From Chryseobacterium sp. G0186 (GTDB taxonomy: Bacteria; Bacteroidota; Bacteroidia; Flavobacteriales; Weeksellaceae), in contig NZ_CP033918.1 in NCBI RefSeq assembly GCF_003815675.1, forward strand, positions 2,418,001 to 2,482,000: a DNA stretch of 64,000 bases, in the 5' to 3' direction. Position numbers and translations under genes: made by a program. The notes beneath the pieces were generated by a model, which was not told where the DNA came from, ran no database searches, and was given only the letters and a program-made list of their open reading frames with translations. Position 1 is the first letter of the stretch. The number at the start of each line of letters is the position of its first letter. Of the stretch, positions 18,375-27,277 are shown piece by piece.

Positions 18375-19985
18375 TTACTTGGAAGTTTCGCAAGCTTTAA
18401 CAAAAGCTTTGAATAATGGATGTGGCGTAGCTACCGTACTTTTATATTCCGGGTGATACTGAACTCCCACATAGAACGGGTGTTCAGGCATTTCAAGCGC
18501 CTCAACCAATCCTGTTTCAGGGTTTGTACCTGTAGCAAGGAAACCATTCTTTTCAAATCCCTGAAGATAATCACTGTTGAACTCATAACGGTGACGGTGT
18601 CTTTCAGAAATATTTTTAGCTCCGTAGATATCGTATAGCTTAGACCCATTTTTTAATGAACATTTCCAAGCCCCAAGACGCATTGTTCCCCCTTTATCCA
18701 CAACATTTTTCTGCTCTTCCATAATAGAAATTACAGGATCAGGTGTAGAAGTGTCAAATTCCATGGAGTTCGCTTTTGCGTGTCCTAAAACATTTCTTGC
18801 AAATTCAATGGTCATGATCTGCATTCCTAAACAAATTCCTAACATCGGAACTTTATTTTCTCTTGCATATTGAGCTGTAAGTACTTTTCCTTCAATTCCT
18901 CTATCCCCAAAACCAGGAGCGATAAGGATTCCGTCCACACCACTTAAAGTCTCTTTAATATTTTCAGCGGTGATGTCTCCACTGTATACCCATCTTACTT
19001 TCACTTCAGTTTCAAGACTTGCTCCTGCATGTTTGAAAGCTTCAGCAATAGAAATATAAGAATCCTGTAGAGAAACATATTTTCCTACTAAGGCAATTTC
19101 TACCGTTCTTTTCGGGTTTTTGAATTTTTTAAGGAAAGTTTTCCAATCTTTAAGATCAGCTTCTTTATCGTTTTTCAGATCCAGTTCTTTTAGAACTACA
19201 TCATCAAAATTTTGTTTCTGAAGATACATTGGAACTTCATAGATCGTTTCCAAGTCTTTACATTCAATTACATTGTCTAAAGAAACATTGCAGAACTGAG
19301 CCAGTTTTGCTCTCTGATCTTTTGGAATCGTATGTTCTGTTCTGCAAACCAAAACATCAGCCATAATTCCGCTTTCCATTAACTGACGAACAGAGTGCTG
19401 TGATGGTTTTGTTTTCAATTCTCCACTTGAAGCCAGATAAGGCAATAATGTAAGGTGGATGACCATAGAATTTTTCTCTCCTAACTCCCATTTCAACTGA
19501 CGAACAGTTTCAATATAAGGTAAAGATTCAATATCTCCGACAGTTCCTCCGATCTCAGTAATAATGATATCGTAGTTCTGCTTGGAAAGCATTTTAATTC
19601 TACGTTTAATTTCGTTCGTAATATGAGGAATTACCTGAACTGTTTTTCCAAGGAAATCTCCTTTTCTTTCTTTTTCGATTACAGTTTGGTAGATTTTTCC
19701 TGTAGTAACGTTGTTGTTTTGGGATGTGGGAGCATCAAGGTAACGCTCATAGTGGCCTAAATCCAGATCCGTCTCCGCGCCATCTTCAGTCACATAACAC
19801 TCTCCGTGTTCATAAGGATTCAAGGTTCCCGGGTCGATATTGATATAAGGATCAAGTTTTTGGATCGTTACGTTAAAACCGCGTGATTTTAGCAATAGTC
19901 CCAGAGAAGCAGACACGATTCCTTTTCCCAAAGATGAAGTTACACCTCCTGTCACAAAGATGTACTTTGTATTCTTTTTACTCAT
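18375..19985 (-). CDS. pyrG: CTP synthase
   Basis: Makes CTP from UTP, ATP and glutamine, the last step of pyrimidine nucleotide synthesis; 536 residues, normal length. The N-terminal synthase domain carries the P-loop G-G-V-T-S-S-L-G-K-G (13-22) and the D-P-Y-I-N-I-D-P-G-T motif; the C-terminal class I glutaminase domain has the nucleophile in G-I-C-L-G-M (Cys385) and Y-H-P-E-Y near the end. ATG 19985 (M-S-K-K-N-T-K-Y) is chosen over an upstream in-frame ATG 25 codons earlier, because the family starts here and a promoter element at 20001-20008 lies inside the extension. Confidence 0.98.
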   Translation of the reverse strand: MSKKNTKYIFVTGGVTSSLGKGIVSASLGLLLKSRGFNVTIQKLDPYINIDPGTLNPYEHGECYVTEDGAETDLDLGHYERYLDAPTSQNNNVTTGKIYQTVIEKERKGDFLGKTVQVIPHITNEIKRRIKMLSKQNYDIIITEIGGTVGDIESLPYIETVRQLKWELGEKNSMVIHLTLLPYLASSGELKTKPSQHSVRQLMESGIMADVLVCRTEHTIPKDQRAKLAQFCNVSLDNVIECKDLETIYEVPMYLQKQNFDDVVLKELDLKNDKEADLKDWKTFLKKFKNPKRTVEIALVGKYVSLQDSYISIAEAFKHAGASLETEVKVRWVYSGDITAENIKETLSGVDGILIAPGFGDRGIEGKVLTAQYARENKVPMLGICLGMQIMTIEFARNVLGHAKANSMEFDTSTPDPVISIMEEQKNVVDKGGTMRLGAWKCSLKNGSKLYDIYGAKNISERHRHRYEFNSDYLQGFEKNGFLATGTNPETGLVEALEMPEHPFYVGVQYHPEYKSTVATPHPLFKAFVKACETSK

Positions 19986-20000
19986 TAGATTAGGTTTGTG

Positions 20001-20008
20001 CAAAGTTA
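20001..20008 (-). promoter_or_regulatory. pyrG promoter -7 element
   Basis: Minus-strand TAACTTTG is an exact TAnnTTTG match, with a TTTG at 20027-20024 as a possible, rather closely spaced -33 box. The implied leader is only about 10 bases. Confidence 0.5.
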
Positions 20009-20098
20009 TGGGAAAAAGAAACACAAAGCAATCTTTTAAGTTTTGAAAATGGGAAAACATGCTTCAAACAATTATAAAACCTGATTAAATTTTTTATC

Positions 20099-20106
20099 TA
20101 TATTTG
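20099..20106 (+). promoter_or_regulatory. Promoter -7 element of the lipid operon
   Basis: TATATTTG, exact TAnnTTTG match 33 bases before the first ATG of the operon (20139). Confidence 0.5.
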
Positions 20107-20138
20107 GTATAAACAAATGACAAAAAGTAAAAACAACC

Positions 20139-20741
20139 ATGATTTCGGTATATAAATTAAAGCCAAAATTCCAGCAGCTGCTCACTCCCGTTCTATTATT
20201 TTTAAATAGAAATAATATTACAGCCAATCAGATTACCATCAGTTCGGTTCTGTTATCTGTTATAATCGGGATCTTATTTTGGAATGCTGATGCTTCAAAA
20301 TGGTTTTTTCTAAGTCTTCCCATCGGATTACTTTTGAGAATGGCCTTAAACGCACTGGATGGCATGATGGCCAGAAGATTCAACCAGACCAGTAAACTAG
20401 GAGAAGTCCTGAATGAGGTTGGTGATATTATTTCCGATGTCATTATCTTTTTTCCTTTACTTAAGTTTCAGCCTGAAAGCCTGTACCTCGTTGTAATTTT
20501 CATTGTTTTAAGTATCATTAATGAATTTGCAGGACTAATGGGAAAAATTGTCGGGAAAGAACGCAGATATGACGGACCAATGGGAAAAAGTGACCGGGCA
20601 CTTCTGCTTGGATTATATGGTTTATTGATCTTTTTTGGCGTTACTATTACCCCCATTTCAAACTATATTTTTGGAATAATCATTATTCTTCTCCTGATCA
20701 GCACCTATACCCGACTTAAGAAATCCCTGAATGAAGCCTGA
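20139..20741 (+). CDS. CDP-alcohol phosphatidyltransferase, YnbA-like
   Basis: Integral membrane enzyme of the CDP-alcohol phosphotransferase family, 200 residues, about six helices. It joins a CDP-activated lipid to an alcohol acceptor. The signature runs D74-G-x2-A-R79-x8-G88-x3-N92-x3-D96. The usual third Asp is Asn here, as also in E. coli YnbA as I recall that sequence, so it marks a subgroup rather than a dead enzyme. It is first in a six-gene operon and overlaps the CdsA-like gene by 11 bases. The acceptor alcohol is unknown. Confidence 0.88.
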   Translation: MISVYKLKPKFQQLLTPVLLFLNRNNITANQITISSVLLSVIIGILFWNADASKWFFLSLPIGLLLRMALNALDGMMARRFNQTSKLGEVLNEVGDIISDVIIFFPLLKFQPESLYLVVIFIVLSIINEFAGLMGKIVGKERRYDGPMGKSDRALLLGLYGLLIFFGVTITPISNYIFGIIIILLLISTYTRLKKSLNEA

Positions 20742-21534
20742 AGAAAATAAATTTGCAGACGTTCCTTTAAGAGTAAGAACATGGATTTACATCATTATTG
20801 TTTTTGCCCTAGGAATTTCGCATCCTCTTGCCATGACAGTATTTGTTTCATGGATCAGTTTGCAGTCTTTCTTTGAATTTTCAAGGATGTTTAAAGCTCA
20901 CAAAAAACCTATTATCCCGTCAATATTCATCGGAGTTTCACAGTTTTTTTTATTGTATTTTTTTAATATTGAAAATTATTTTTTATATGGTTCCCTGTTA
21001 GGGATTGCTGTACTACTCTATTTTATCTTTTTAAAATTATCTACACAGCAACTGTTTGGTATTTTCATAGCCCTACTCGTCTGTCTTTTTGCTTTCCCTC
21101 ATTTGTTGTGGATAAGAAGCAATTCCAATGGTCTCAGTTCAATTATCTTCATTGTTGTGGTGACAGAATTAAATGATGTTTTCCAATATCTCATGGGAAA
21201 ATTCTTTGGAAAACATAAAATAGTTCCTCAAATCAGTCCGAATAAAACACTGGAAGGATTTATAGGTGGCGTTTTGCTTACCATCATCCTGAGTAATATT
21301 TTAGGATTCTTCTTGCTGAATACCTCTGTGTTAACCAATAGTATTACAGGAATGGCATTGGGCGTTTCAGGATTTTGTGGGGATATCTTTATGTCTTACC
21401 TAAAAAGAAAAACTGAAGTAAAGGATACGGGCAATCTGCTTCCCGGTCATGGTGGCCTTTTGGACAGAATGGACAGCCTAATCTTCAATGCACCTTTGTT
21501 TTTCTGGATGCTTCCGTTTCTGATAAAGCATTAA
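20731..21534 (+). CDS. CdsA-like phosphatidate cytidylyltransferase, YnbB-like
   Basis: Membrane enzyme that makes CDP-diacylglycerol (or a related CDP-lipid) from CTP and phosphatidate; 267 residues with about eight helices. The C-terminal CDS signature is complete: S-Y-L-K-R...K-D-T-G...P-G-H-G-G...D-R-M-D. Next to a CDP-alcohol transferase it would supply that enzyme's activated lipid, as ynbB next to ynbA in E. coli. Housekeeping cdsA is presumably elsewhere, so this is likely a dedicated second copy (inference). The start overlaps the previous gene by 11 bases and the next gene begins 4 bases after the stop. Confidence 0.88.
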   Translation: MKPEENKFADVPLRVRTWIYIIIVFALGISHPLAMTVFVSWISLQSFFEFSRMFKAHKKPIIPSIFIGVSQFFLLYFFNIENYFLYGSLLGIAVLLYFIFLKLSTQQLFGIFIALLVCLFAFPHLLWIRSNSNGLSSIIFIVVVTELNDVFQYLMGKFFGKHKIVPQISPNKTLEGFIGGVLLTIILSNILGFFLLNTSVLTNSITGMALGVSGFCGDIFMSYLKRKTEVKDTGNLLPGHGGLLDRMDSLIFNAPLFFWMLPFLIKH

Positions 21535-21538
21535 TACT

Positions 21539-22576
21539 ATGGATGAAAAATTTAAAAGAGCAGTAATTTTCTCAGGAGGCGGAACAAGATTAATGATCTA
21601 CCTCGGTATTTTTGCAGCATTGGATGAATTGAACAGGAAACCGGATCTTCTTATCGCTTCTTGTGGTGGATCATTTGCTGCAACAGTGATCAATGCTTTT
21701 CCCGATCATTTTTCCAGAAAAGAATACCTGAAGTCTGAGGAATATTATCAGTTTGTTGTACAAACGACATTGACGAAGCACAAAAAGCTTTCCGAAATAG
21801 GATTTTTTTCATTGAAAAAATGCCTTGATAAAAGAAAAGCACCCTTTATTGAAGATGTTTTCAACAGATATCTTGTGGAAATGCCCCAGAATCTTGCTGA
21901 ATGTTTCCCATCACTCAAAGACACTCAATTTTCAAAAGAAATCCCGACGGTCATTATCGGTTCTGAACTTCTTTTTACTCCACAAGAATCCCAACGAATC
22001 AGAAACGAAAAAAAACTATTTCAAAAAGTAATTTTCACAGATCCAGAAACCGCTCAAAAAATAAGTAAGGAGTCTATTTCCAGTCATTCCAAAAGCTTTA
22101 AAAACAGTGCCGTTAAAGAGACCTCAAAAATTATAACCGATTTCTCGATCCTCGACAGTACCAGAGCTTCTATCTCTGATATGTTTTATGTAAAACCGCT
22201 CTCTATTCGTGATCATCATTTTATGGGCGGAGTTATTGATCTTGTTCCCATTGAATTGGCAAAACATCTTTCCAAAGAAGTTATTACTGAAAAAAAACAA
22301 CCTTATACCTCCATAGAAGAAGCGCTCATTCGTTCTGTTTTTGGTTTCAGTGCTAATGAAAGGCTCTTGGAAACAGAAAGTATTATCCCAGAATTTCAAA
22401 TTGATACCACGAGCATAAAACAAGATCTTAAAGGACATTATCTTGAAAAAAGCATTAACTGGAAAAAGCTTGAGATCAGCTTTTCATTTCCAAAAACGTA
22501 TCAACAATTTGTAGCAGATATGGAAATGCAGTGGCAATATGGTTTTGATCAAACAATATTACATTTGAAGACCTAA
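21539..22576 (+). CDS. Patatin-like phospholipase-fold protein with altered dyad
   Basis: Patatin-fold protein, 345 residues, no signal peptide. The oxyanion motif F-S-G-G-G-T-R (11-17) and the nucleophile elbow S-C-G-G-S-F-A-A (Ser45) are clear. The nucleophile motif is G-G-S-F-A instead of G-x-S-x-G, and the usual catalytic D-G-G/A is F-M-G-G-V-I-D-L-V-P, with Met where the Asp is expected. Either another Asp takes over, such as the one three residues on, or activity is changed. It lies in the lipid operon and is not part of E. coli ynbABCD. Possible roles: acyl-chain removal or remodelling of the operon's lipid (inference). Confidence 0.8.
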   Translation: MDEKFKRAVIFSGGGTRLMIYLGIFAALDELNRKPDLLIASCGGSFAATVINAFPDHFSRKEYLKSEEYYQFVVQTTLTKHKKLSEIGFFSLKKCLDKRKAPFIEDVFNRYLVEMPQNLAECFPSLKDTQFSKEIPTVIIGSELLFTPQESQRIRNEKKLFQKVIFTDPETAQKISKESISSHSKSFKNSAVKETSKIITDFSILDSTRASISDMFYVKPLSIRDHHFMGGVIDLVPIELAKHLSKEVITEKKQPYTSIEEALIRSVFGFSANERLLETESIIPEFQIDTTSIKQDLKGHYLEKSINWKKLEISFSFPKTYQQFVADMEMQWQYGFDQTILHLKT

Positions 22577-22598
22577 AAATTCACCTCAAATGAAAGGT

Positions 22599-22625
22599 TG
22601 TCAAAAATTCAAAGAATTTTTGACA
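22599..22625 (+). other. Perfect 12-bp inverted repeat inside the lipid operon
   Basis: TGTCAAAAATTC and GAATTTTTGACA flank a three-base AAA loop, in the 125-base gap between the patatin and dehydrogenase genes. No T tract follows (GGAGGGTTT instead), so it is not a standard terminator. It could be an mRNA-stabilising hairpin or a regulator site; a weak promoter-like TATTTTTA lies downstream near 22669. Confidence 0.6.
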
Positions 22626-22701
22626 GGAGGGTTTAAAGACATTACTCTTTTTTCACATTTAAAATCTATTTTTACAAACAATTGAAAATCACAAAATACC
22701 C

Positions 22702-23457
22702 ATGAATGTTTTTATTGCAGGCGGAACCTCAGGTATCGGTTATTCCTTGGCTCAACACTATCTTTCAAAAGGATATTGTGTAGGAATCTGCGGAAGAAAC
22801 CTTGCAAAAATTCCAGAAAACAACTTTAGGAATTTACAGCTTTTTCAGGCAGATGTCTGTGATATGATTTCAATTTCATCCGTCTTACAGTCTTTTCTTG
22901 TAGATAAAGCAGAATTGAATTTATTCATCAACTGTGCTGGCAGCTATGCTGAGGATGTTGCAGGAAAAATCTCGTATGAAGAAGCAGAGGAAATGCTTCA
23001 GACCAATATTTTAGGGACTGTCAATTGTTTTGAGGCTGCAAGAAAAGCAATGAGACATCAGAAAAACGGAAGTATTGCTGTCATCGCCTCAGTTTCAGGG
23101 ATATTGGATTATGAAAATTCCAGTCTTTATACCAAAACCAAAAGATCTGTGATCCAGATTTCAGAGGCCTATCATCGAGCATTGAAACCATTTGGAATTT
23201 CTGTTACCATTATTGCTCCCGGCTATATTGACACTGAAAAATTAAGAGAGCTTAATCAAAATGATTTAAGCAAAAAACCTTTCCTTATCAACGTAGAAAC
23301 AGCCACTTCAATGATTTCCGAAGCCATTGAGAATAAAGAGAAATTAATTATTTTTCCTACAAAAATGAAGTGGATGATGAGATCCTTATCATTGCTTCCT
23401 TCCTCGTTATTAAACATAATTATGTTCAGAAAAGCCAAATGGATGAAAAACGATTGA
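22702..23457 (+). CDS. Short-chain dehydrogenase/reductase
   Basis: NAD(P)-dependent oxidoreductase of the classical SDR family, 251 residues. Cofactor motif G-G-T-S-G-I-G (7-13), N-C-A-G (77-80), catalytic Ser around 130-132, Y143-x3-K147. The C-terminal ~40 residues are hydrophobic and basic and may touch the membrane. In the lipid operon it could oxidise or reduce a lipid head group or ketone intermediate (inference). It overlaps the next gene by 19 bases. Confidence 0.88.
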   Translation: MNVFIAGGTSGIGYSLAQHYLSKGYCVGICGRNLAKIPENNFRNLQLFQADVCDMISISSVLQSFLVDKAELNLFINCAGSYAEDVAGKISYEEAEEMLQTNILGTVNCFEAARKAMRHQKNGSIAVIASVSGILDYENSSLYTKTKRSVIQISEAYHRALKPFGISVTIIAPGYIDTEKLRELNQNDLSKKPFLINVETATSMISEAIENKEKLIIFPTKMKWMMRSLSLLPSSLLNIIMFRKAKWMKND

Positions 23458-24740
23458 AAACACTACAGAAGTTTTACGCTTTGATTCTTTGCTCCGTTGT
23501 ATTCATGATTGTTTACAATGGTACAGCATGGTATATTTCGACTTTAGAAAAGGTTCCATCATTTGTTTTTGATTTTGAAGAGTACATTCCATTCATCCCA
23601 TGGACAATTATACCTTATATGACCAGCGGACTGCTGTTCTGTATGGTATTTTTTCTGTGTAGTAATAGAGAACAGCTTAAGGTCTTAACACAAAGAATGC
23701 TTTTCATAACCATTGTTGCAGGGATATGTTTTATCTTATTTCCGTTACAATTTTCTTTGCCAAAACCTGAAACTGATCAATTTATTTTTGGATACTCTTT
23801 TCAGTTTTTAAAGACTTTTGATTATCCTTTCAACCAAGCACCATCATTACACATTGCCTATGCATTCGTTTTTTGGTCTGTTTTAAGAACCTTGGGAAAA
23901 GGAAGGCTATTCTTCATGTTTTGGTTACTTCTTTTGGGAATCTCCACGCTGACAACCTATCAGCATCATTTCATTGATATTCTTACAGGCAGCTTACTCG
24001 CTCATATCAGTTTTATTATTTTTCCTTACCGAAAGAAAGACTTTAGATATAGAAACTTCCATGTTGCCAACCATTATTTTTTATTTGGCTGGATCCTTAT
24101 TCTGATTGCATTATTGTTGAATCAATTCTCAGGATATGTTGGATTAGTCTTATTATGGCCGGCTTTGATGGCTTTTTGCATTGGGTATCATTATCAAAAG
24201 GATAACATTTACTTTTTAAAAGATAAAAATGGAAATATTTCATGGGAAAAGAAACTATTTTATTTCCCATATCTTTTAATGTATCAGGTATTTTGGAAGT
24301 TTTTGAGGAAAAATAAAAACCCTGTTGAACTTACTCCCCATCTTTATATCTCATCAAAACCAGATCGGGAAACTTTAAAATATTTCAAGGCTAATAAAGC
24401 TACTTTCATCTACGACCTTTCCCCCGAAATTGAGGAAGTTTCATTTTTAAAAGAACAATCCAATTATCATTTCCGCCCTATTCTGGATATAGGAAAATTT
24501 GACATTGAAAGAACACAATCTCTCATTGCGGAAATCAGTAGAACATACAGGCATCTTCCTAAAGATGGAAAAATTCTGATTCATTGTACTATGGGCTTTA
24601 CCAGAAGTTCTGTTATTGGGATTTTAGTAATCAAAAATATTTTATCTTTACCCTTAGAGGAAGCAATAACCATAATGAAAATCAGTAATAAGGATATGAT
24701 CATCCATTCTTATCTGCAGGATTTTTTGAAAAAAAATTAA
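23439..24740 (+). CDS. PAP2 phosphatase fused to dual-specificity phosphatase, YnbD-like
   Basis: 433 residues with an unusual two-phosphatase architecture shared with E. coli YnbD (about the same length). The N-terminal half is membrane-embedded with PAP2 motifs P-S-L-H (135-138) and H-H-F-I-D (176-180). After further helices, a cytosolic C-terminal domain has the protein-tyrosine/dual-specificity signature H-C-T-M-G-F-T-R-S (Cys383, Arg389, C-x5-R). Together they could remove phosphate from a lipid phosphate intermediate such as a phosphatidyl-alcohol phosphate. ATG 23439 is preferred over an earlier in-frame start deep inside the SDR gene. Three bases separate its stop from the next gene. 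Confidence 0.85.
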   Translation: MDEKRLKTLQKFYALILCSVVFMIVYNGTAWYISTLEKVPSFVFDFEEYIPFIPWTIIPYMTSGLLFCMVFFLCSNREQLKVLTQRMLFITIVAGICFILFPLQFSLPKPETDQFIFGYSFQFLKTFDYPFNQAPSLHIAYAFVFWSVLRTLGKGRLFFMFWLLLLGISTLTTYQHHFIDILTGSLLAHISFIIFPYRKKDFRYRNFHVANHYFLFGWILILIALLLNQFSGYVGLVLLWPALMAFCIGYHYQKDNIYFLKDKNGNISWEKKLFYFPYLLMYQVFWKFLRKNKNPVELTPHLYISSKPDRETLKYFKANKATFIYDLSPEIEEVSFLKEQSNYHFRPILDIGKFDIERTQSLIAEISRTYRHLPKDGKILIHCTMGFTRSSVIGILVIKNILSLPLEEAITIMKISNKDMIIHSYLQDFLKKN

Positions 24741-24743
24741 ACT

Positions 24744-26444
24744 ATGAACAGCGGACATTTTACAAGTTTTGACAACCATGAGATTTTTTACCGTGAATGG
24801 AATTATCAGCCACAGCAGAAAAGCATCATCATGATCCACCGTGGTCATGAACATTCTGAAAGACTGAATGACATTGCCCAATCTCCTCAGTTTTCAAAAT
24901 ATAACATCTTCGCTTTTGATCTCCGCGGACATGGGCATACAAAAACTAAAACCTCATCGGTGTTTATGGATTATGTCCGTGATCTGGATTCATTTTCAAA
25001 GTTTCTTTATTCAAAATATGAGGTGAAGATTTCAGATATTTTTGTAGTGGCCAACAGCATAGGTGGCGTTGTCGCTTCTGCATGGGCTCACGATTTTGCC
25101 CCAAATATTTCAGGAATGGCACTTCTTGCCCCAGCATTCAGAATCAACCTTATTGTTCCTTTAGCAAATGAAATGATAACGTTGGGAACTAAACTGAAAA
25201 AAGGACTCATCATCAAAAGCTATGTGAAATCTAAAATGCTTACTCATGATCCTGAGCAGCAAAAAGCCTATGATACAGATCCATTAATCTCCAGATCTAT
25301 TGATGCTGAATTGCTTATTAATCTTGCTAAAGCCGGGAAGCGTCTGGTAGAAGATGCTGAAGCAATAGACATTCCTACACTGATCCTAGCCGCTGAAAAG
25401 GACCACGTGGTTTTCAATAAAGATCAGAAAATTTTTCACGATAAGCTGGATACGGATTTAAAAAAGTATGAAGTTCTGCCGGATTTCTTCCATGGAATTT
25501 TATTTGATTCCGGAAGAGAAAAAGTATATGATAAGATTGTTGATTTTGCCGAGAAATGCTTCAACAGGCCTCCAAGAAAAAACCACCTTTCTCCTGACCC
25601 GTTTTCTGTAAAAGAATATCAGGATCTTCAAAATAATATTGGAAACAATCTGAATTTTAAACTTCAGAAACTCTCTCTCGGAAAAATCGGGAAAATAAGC
25701 AATGGAATGGCTATCGGATTAAAATACGGGTTCGATTCCGGAGCTTCGTTGGATTATGTCTACCAGAATGAACCGAAAGGAAAATTTGGTTTTGGAAAAA
25801 TGATGGATAAGAACTATCTCAACGCTATTGGTTGGAAAGGAATCCGTATCAGAAAACAGCATTTGCTTCAACTGTTAGAGCAAAAGATTCAGATTCTGAA
25901 ACATCAGGGAAGAGCTGTTAAAATTCTGGATATTGCTGGTGGTACGGGAAATTATTTATTTGATATTAAAGAAAGGTATCCGGAAGCAGACATTGTTATT
26001 AATGAATTTGTGAAATCCAATATTGACATTGGAGAAAAAGTTATTAAAGAAAAAAACTACCAACAGATTCGATTTACCAATTTTGACTGTTTTGATCCTG
26101 AAACCTATAAAAAACTGGATTTTGAACCTAATATTACCATTGTATCGGGTATTCTGGAGCTTTTTGGAGATAATGAAATGGCCAGCAAAGCCATTCGTGG
26201 GATTGTTTCCATCGCTGAAAAGAACTCCTATATTGTTTACACAGGACAGCCTTGGCATCCCCAATTGAAAATGATTGCCTACGTTCTGAACAATCACCAA
26301 AATAAAGATTGGATCATGAGAAGACGTTCTCAAAAAGAACTGGACAGAATAATGGCTTTCAATACGGTTCAAAAAGACAGTATGCTGATTGATGATTTTG
26401 GAATTTTCACGGTGTCTTCCGGAAAAATAAATGTTCTTAACTGA
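24744..26444 (+). CDS. Alpha/beta hydrolase fused to SAM methyltransferase, YnbC-like
   Basis: 566-residue fusion with the architecture of E. coli YnbC. Residues 1-275 form a monoacylglycerol-lipase-like hydrolase: nucleophile Ser105 in A-N-S-I-G-G, with Asp220 and His250 as likely triad partners. Residues about 340-566 form a class I methyltransferase with motif I L-D-I-A-G-G-T-G-N-Y (396-404 region). Such a protein could deacylate and methylate the lipid made by the operon, but no substrate is known. It is last in the operon, with a strong terminator 75 bases on. Confidence 0.87.
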   Translation: MNSGHFTSFDNHEIFYREWNYQPQQKSIIMIHRGHEHSERLNDIAQSPQFSKYNIFAFDLRGHGHTKTKTSSVFMDYVRDLDSFSKFLYSKYEVKISDIFVVANSIGGVVASAWAHDFAPNISGMALLAPAFRINLIVPLANEMITLGTKLKKGLIIKSYVKSKMLTHDPEQQKAYDTDPLISRSIDAELLINLAKAGKRLVEDAEAIDIPTLILAAEKDHVVFNKDQKIFHDKLDTDLKKYEVLPDFFHGILFDSGREKVYDKIVDFAEKCFNRPPRKNHLSPDPFSVKEYQDLQNNIGNNLNFKLQKLSLGKIGKISNGMAIGLKYGFDSGASLDYVYQNEPKGKFGFGKMMDKNYLNAIGWKGIRIRKQHLLQLLEQKIQILKHQGRAVKILDIAGGTGNYLFDIKERYPEADIVINEFVKSNIDIGEKVIKEKNYQQIRFTNFDCFDPETYKKLDFEPNITIVSGILELFGDNEMASKAIRGIVSIAEKNSYIVYTGQPWHPQLKMIAYVLNNHQNKDWIMRRRSQKELDRIMAFNTVQKDSMLIDDFGIFTVSSGKINVLN

Positions 26445-26514
26445 TTTTTTCCTCACGCAGATTTTGCCGATGACGCAGATATCTAAACTATTGATTATTT
26501 TCCAAATTAAGAAT

Positions 26515-26555
26515 AAAAAAGGGCTTTTCAAACGTTTTGAAAAGCCCTTTTTTTT
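26515..26555. terminator. Bidirectional terminator between lipid operon and yceI-like gene
   Basis: Stem of 12 perfect pairs (26521-26532 with 26536-26547, starting GGGCTTTTCAAA) with a three-base loop, A run before and eight T after. It closes both convergent units. Confidence 0.95.
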
Positions 26556-26568
26556 ATTTATCTAGAAA

Positions 26569-27135
26569 TTATTTTTTAACCAATTCAAGGTATACATTAA
26601 CCTCAACATCCTTAGCAATACCTGTTCCTGTAGGGTCATAACTGATATCGTAATCCAGACGATTGATTGTAAATTTTGCCTGAAGCCCCATTACTTCTTT
26701 TCCATCCTTATTCTTTGTCATTCCCCCCAATGTTACTGGCACACTGATGTCTTTTGTAGTTTCCTTAATCGTTAATTTTCCATTAAATACATAGGAACCT
26801 TTATCCTTGGAAACTGAAGTTCCCACAAATTTCATATCAGGATATTTCCCGGCTGCAAAAAAATCTTTGCTTTTAAGGTGATTATCCCTCATTTCAACTC
26901 CTGTATTAATGGTTTCTGTGGAAATATTTACATCAATTGTGGCATTGTCCAGATTAGTCCCTTTTGAAGCCATTGTTCCTCCAAATTTATCAAATCGGCC
27001 CTGAACGAAACTGATTCCCATGTGCTTGATGGTAAAGTTCACAGAAGAATGCATCGGATCTATTTCCCAATTGTTCTGAGCAAAAGAGAAAACACTTAAA
27101 AACGCAAATACAAAGGATAAGAATAGTTTTTTCAT
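26569..27135 (-). CDS. YceI-family periplasmic lipocalin-like protein
   Basis: 188 residues with a clear signal peptide (K-K-L-F-L-S-F-V-F-A-F...S-F-A-Q). The mature part has the YceI signature: W-E-I-D-P-M-H-S-S-V-N-F-T-I-K-H near the N-terminus, then paired beta-strand motifs and a final V-x-V-Y-L-E-L. Family members fold as a small lipocalin-like barrel and bind isoprenoid-type lipids in the periplasm. Single gene with its own promoter element at 27171-27178. Confidence 0.93.
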   Translation of the reverse strand: MKKLFLSFVFAFLSVFSFAQNNWEIDPMHSSVNFTIKHMGISFVQGRFDKFGGTMASKGTNLDNATIDVNISTETINTGVEMRDNHLKSKDFFAAGKYPDMKFVGTSVSKDKGSYVFNGKLTIKETTKDISVPVTLGGMTKNKDGKEVMGLQAKFTINRLDYDISYDPTGTGIAKDVEVNVYLELVKK

Positions 27136-27170
27136 TGTAATTATATTTTACATTAATATTTTAATTTTAG

Positions 27171-27178
27171 CAAAGCTA
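27171..27178 (-). promoter_or_regulatory. Promoter -7 element of the yceI-like gene
   Basis: Minus-strand TAGCTTTG is an exact TAnnTTTG match 36 bases before the ATG at 27135. No clear -33 box was found. Confidence 0.5.
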
Positions 27179-27277
27179 AGATATGAAAGATATTCCTATC
27201 GTTGATCTATGTTATTTTTTCCTATTTAAATCCACTTAAATCTCGGAAGAAAAATGCTTTTTTTATAACTTCGCAGT

